A DNA stretch of 64,000 nt from JAYYPW01 sp036128855 (GTDB lineage Bacteria; Pseudomonadota; Gammaproteobacteria; Comchoanobacterales; Comchoanobacteraceae): assembly GCA_036128855.1 (NCBI GenBank), contig JAYYPW010000014.1, positions 62,001-126,000 on the forward strand, read 5' to 3'. Below are positions 63,948 through 64,000 of the stretch, piece by piece. The first letter of the stretch is position 1. The number at the start of each line of letters is the position of its first letter. The position numbers and the translations under genes are program-made. Under the pieces are notes generated by a model that was given only the letters and a program-made list of their open reading frames with translations, was not told the origin of the DNA and made no database searches.

Positions 63948-64000
63948 TTTATTCTCCTGGTTATCTACCTAAAATATTTTTAAGTAGATTTACAATACTA

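Noticed and set aside
1..64000. CRISPR arrays, insertion sequences and prophage genes
   Set aside because: No regularly spaced repeats, transposase-like proteins or phage structural genes were seen in any frame.

Overview
The window is AT-rich, gene-dense bacterial chromosome from a gammaproteobacterium. The evidence is gene order: holC-valS, holA-nadD, and tpiA-secG-tRNA-Leu followed by a nuoA-N operon with separate nuoC and nuoD, as in the Legionella/Coxiella side of the class. The 4.5S RNA lies just upstream of dnaX. A nucleotide transporter of the ATP/ADP translocase family, several large orphan proteins and alpha/beta-hydrolase-like proteins resembling secreted effectors, and several degenerate enzymes point to a host-dependent lifestyle, probably inside a protist. 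A blue-type proteorhodopsin points to sunlit water. The closest fit I can suggest is a Legionellales/Coxiellales-like aquatic endosymbiont; this is inference, and no rRNA or marker gene in the window settles it.

Region 1 (1-12.1 kb): a hydrolase-like orphan on the minus strand, holC-valS, a DUF2892 membrane protein, a stretch of possibly decayed sequence, the nucleotide transporter, tRNA-Ser(GGA), a CobW/COG0523 metallochaperone with a possible Zur-type box and start-occluding hairpin, a DUF2157-like membrane protein, a Nudix hydrolase and the proteorhodopsin.

Region 2 (12.1-37.8 kb), mostly plus strand: two paralogous alpha/beta-hydrolase-fold proteins (one with Ser, one with Cys at the nucleophile elbow), radA, an M50-like membrane protein that has lost its catalytic residues, a full-length tricorn protease, a DUF1295 methyltransferase/reductase-like membrane protein, a tandem pair of duplicated small membrane proteins, two Bcr/CflA-type MFS transporters, a 631-residue orphan, an APC amino-acid permease, an alpha2-type glycyl-tRNA synthetase (atypical for the class), DUF3429, a class-III aminotransferase homologue without the PLP lysine, a double-length Ddl-Ddl fusion, tRNA-Val(GAC), 4.5S RNA and dnaX with poly-A slippery runs.

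Region 3 (37.8-64 kb), mostly minus strand: a 1062-residue multi-membrane orphan, a coupled pair of S49 peptidase homologues (one predicted active, one without the serine), the complete 14-subunit respiratory complex I operon interrupted between nuoK and nuoL by a frameshifted pcm remnant, tRNA-Leu(GAG), secG, tpiA, a membrane orphan, then holA-nadD (plus) converging on accD-cvpA (minus).

Together the genes suggest a cell that still respires (complex I), may supplement proton motive force with light, can import nucleotides and amino acids from its surroundings, and keeps core replication and translation genes while catalytic sites decay in several peripheral enzymes. No CRISPR array, insertion sequence or prophage was seen.
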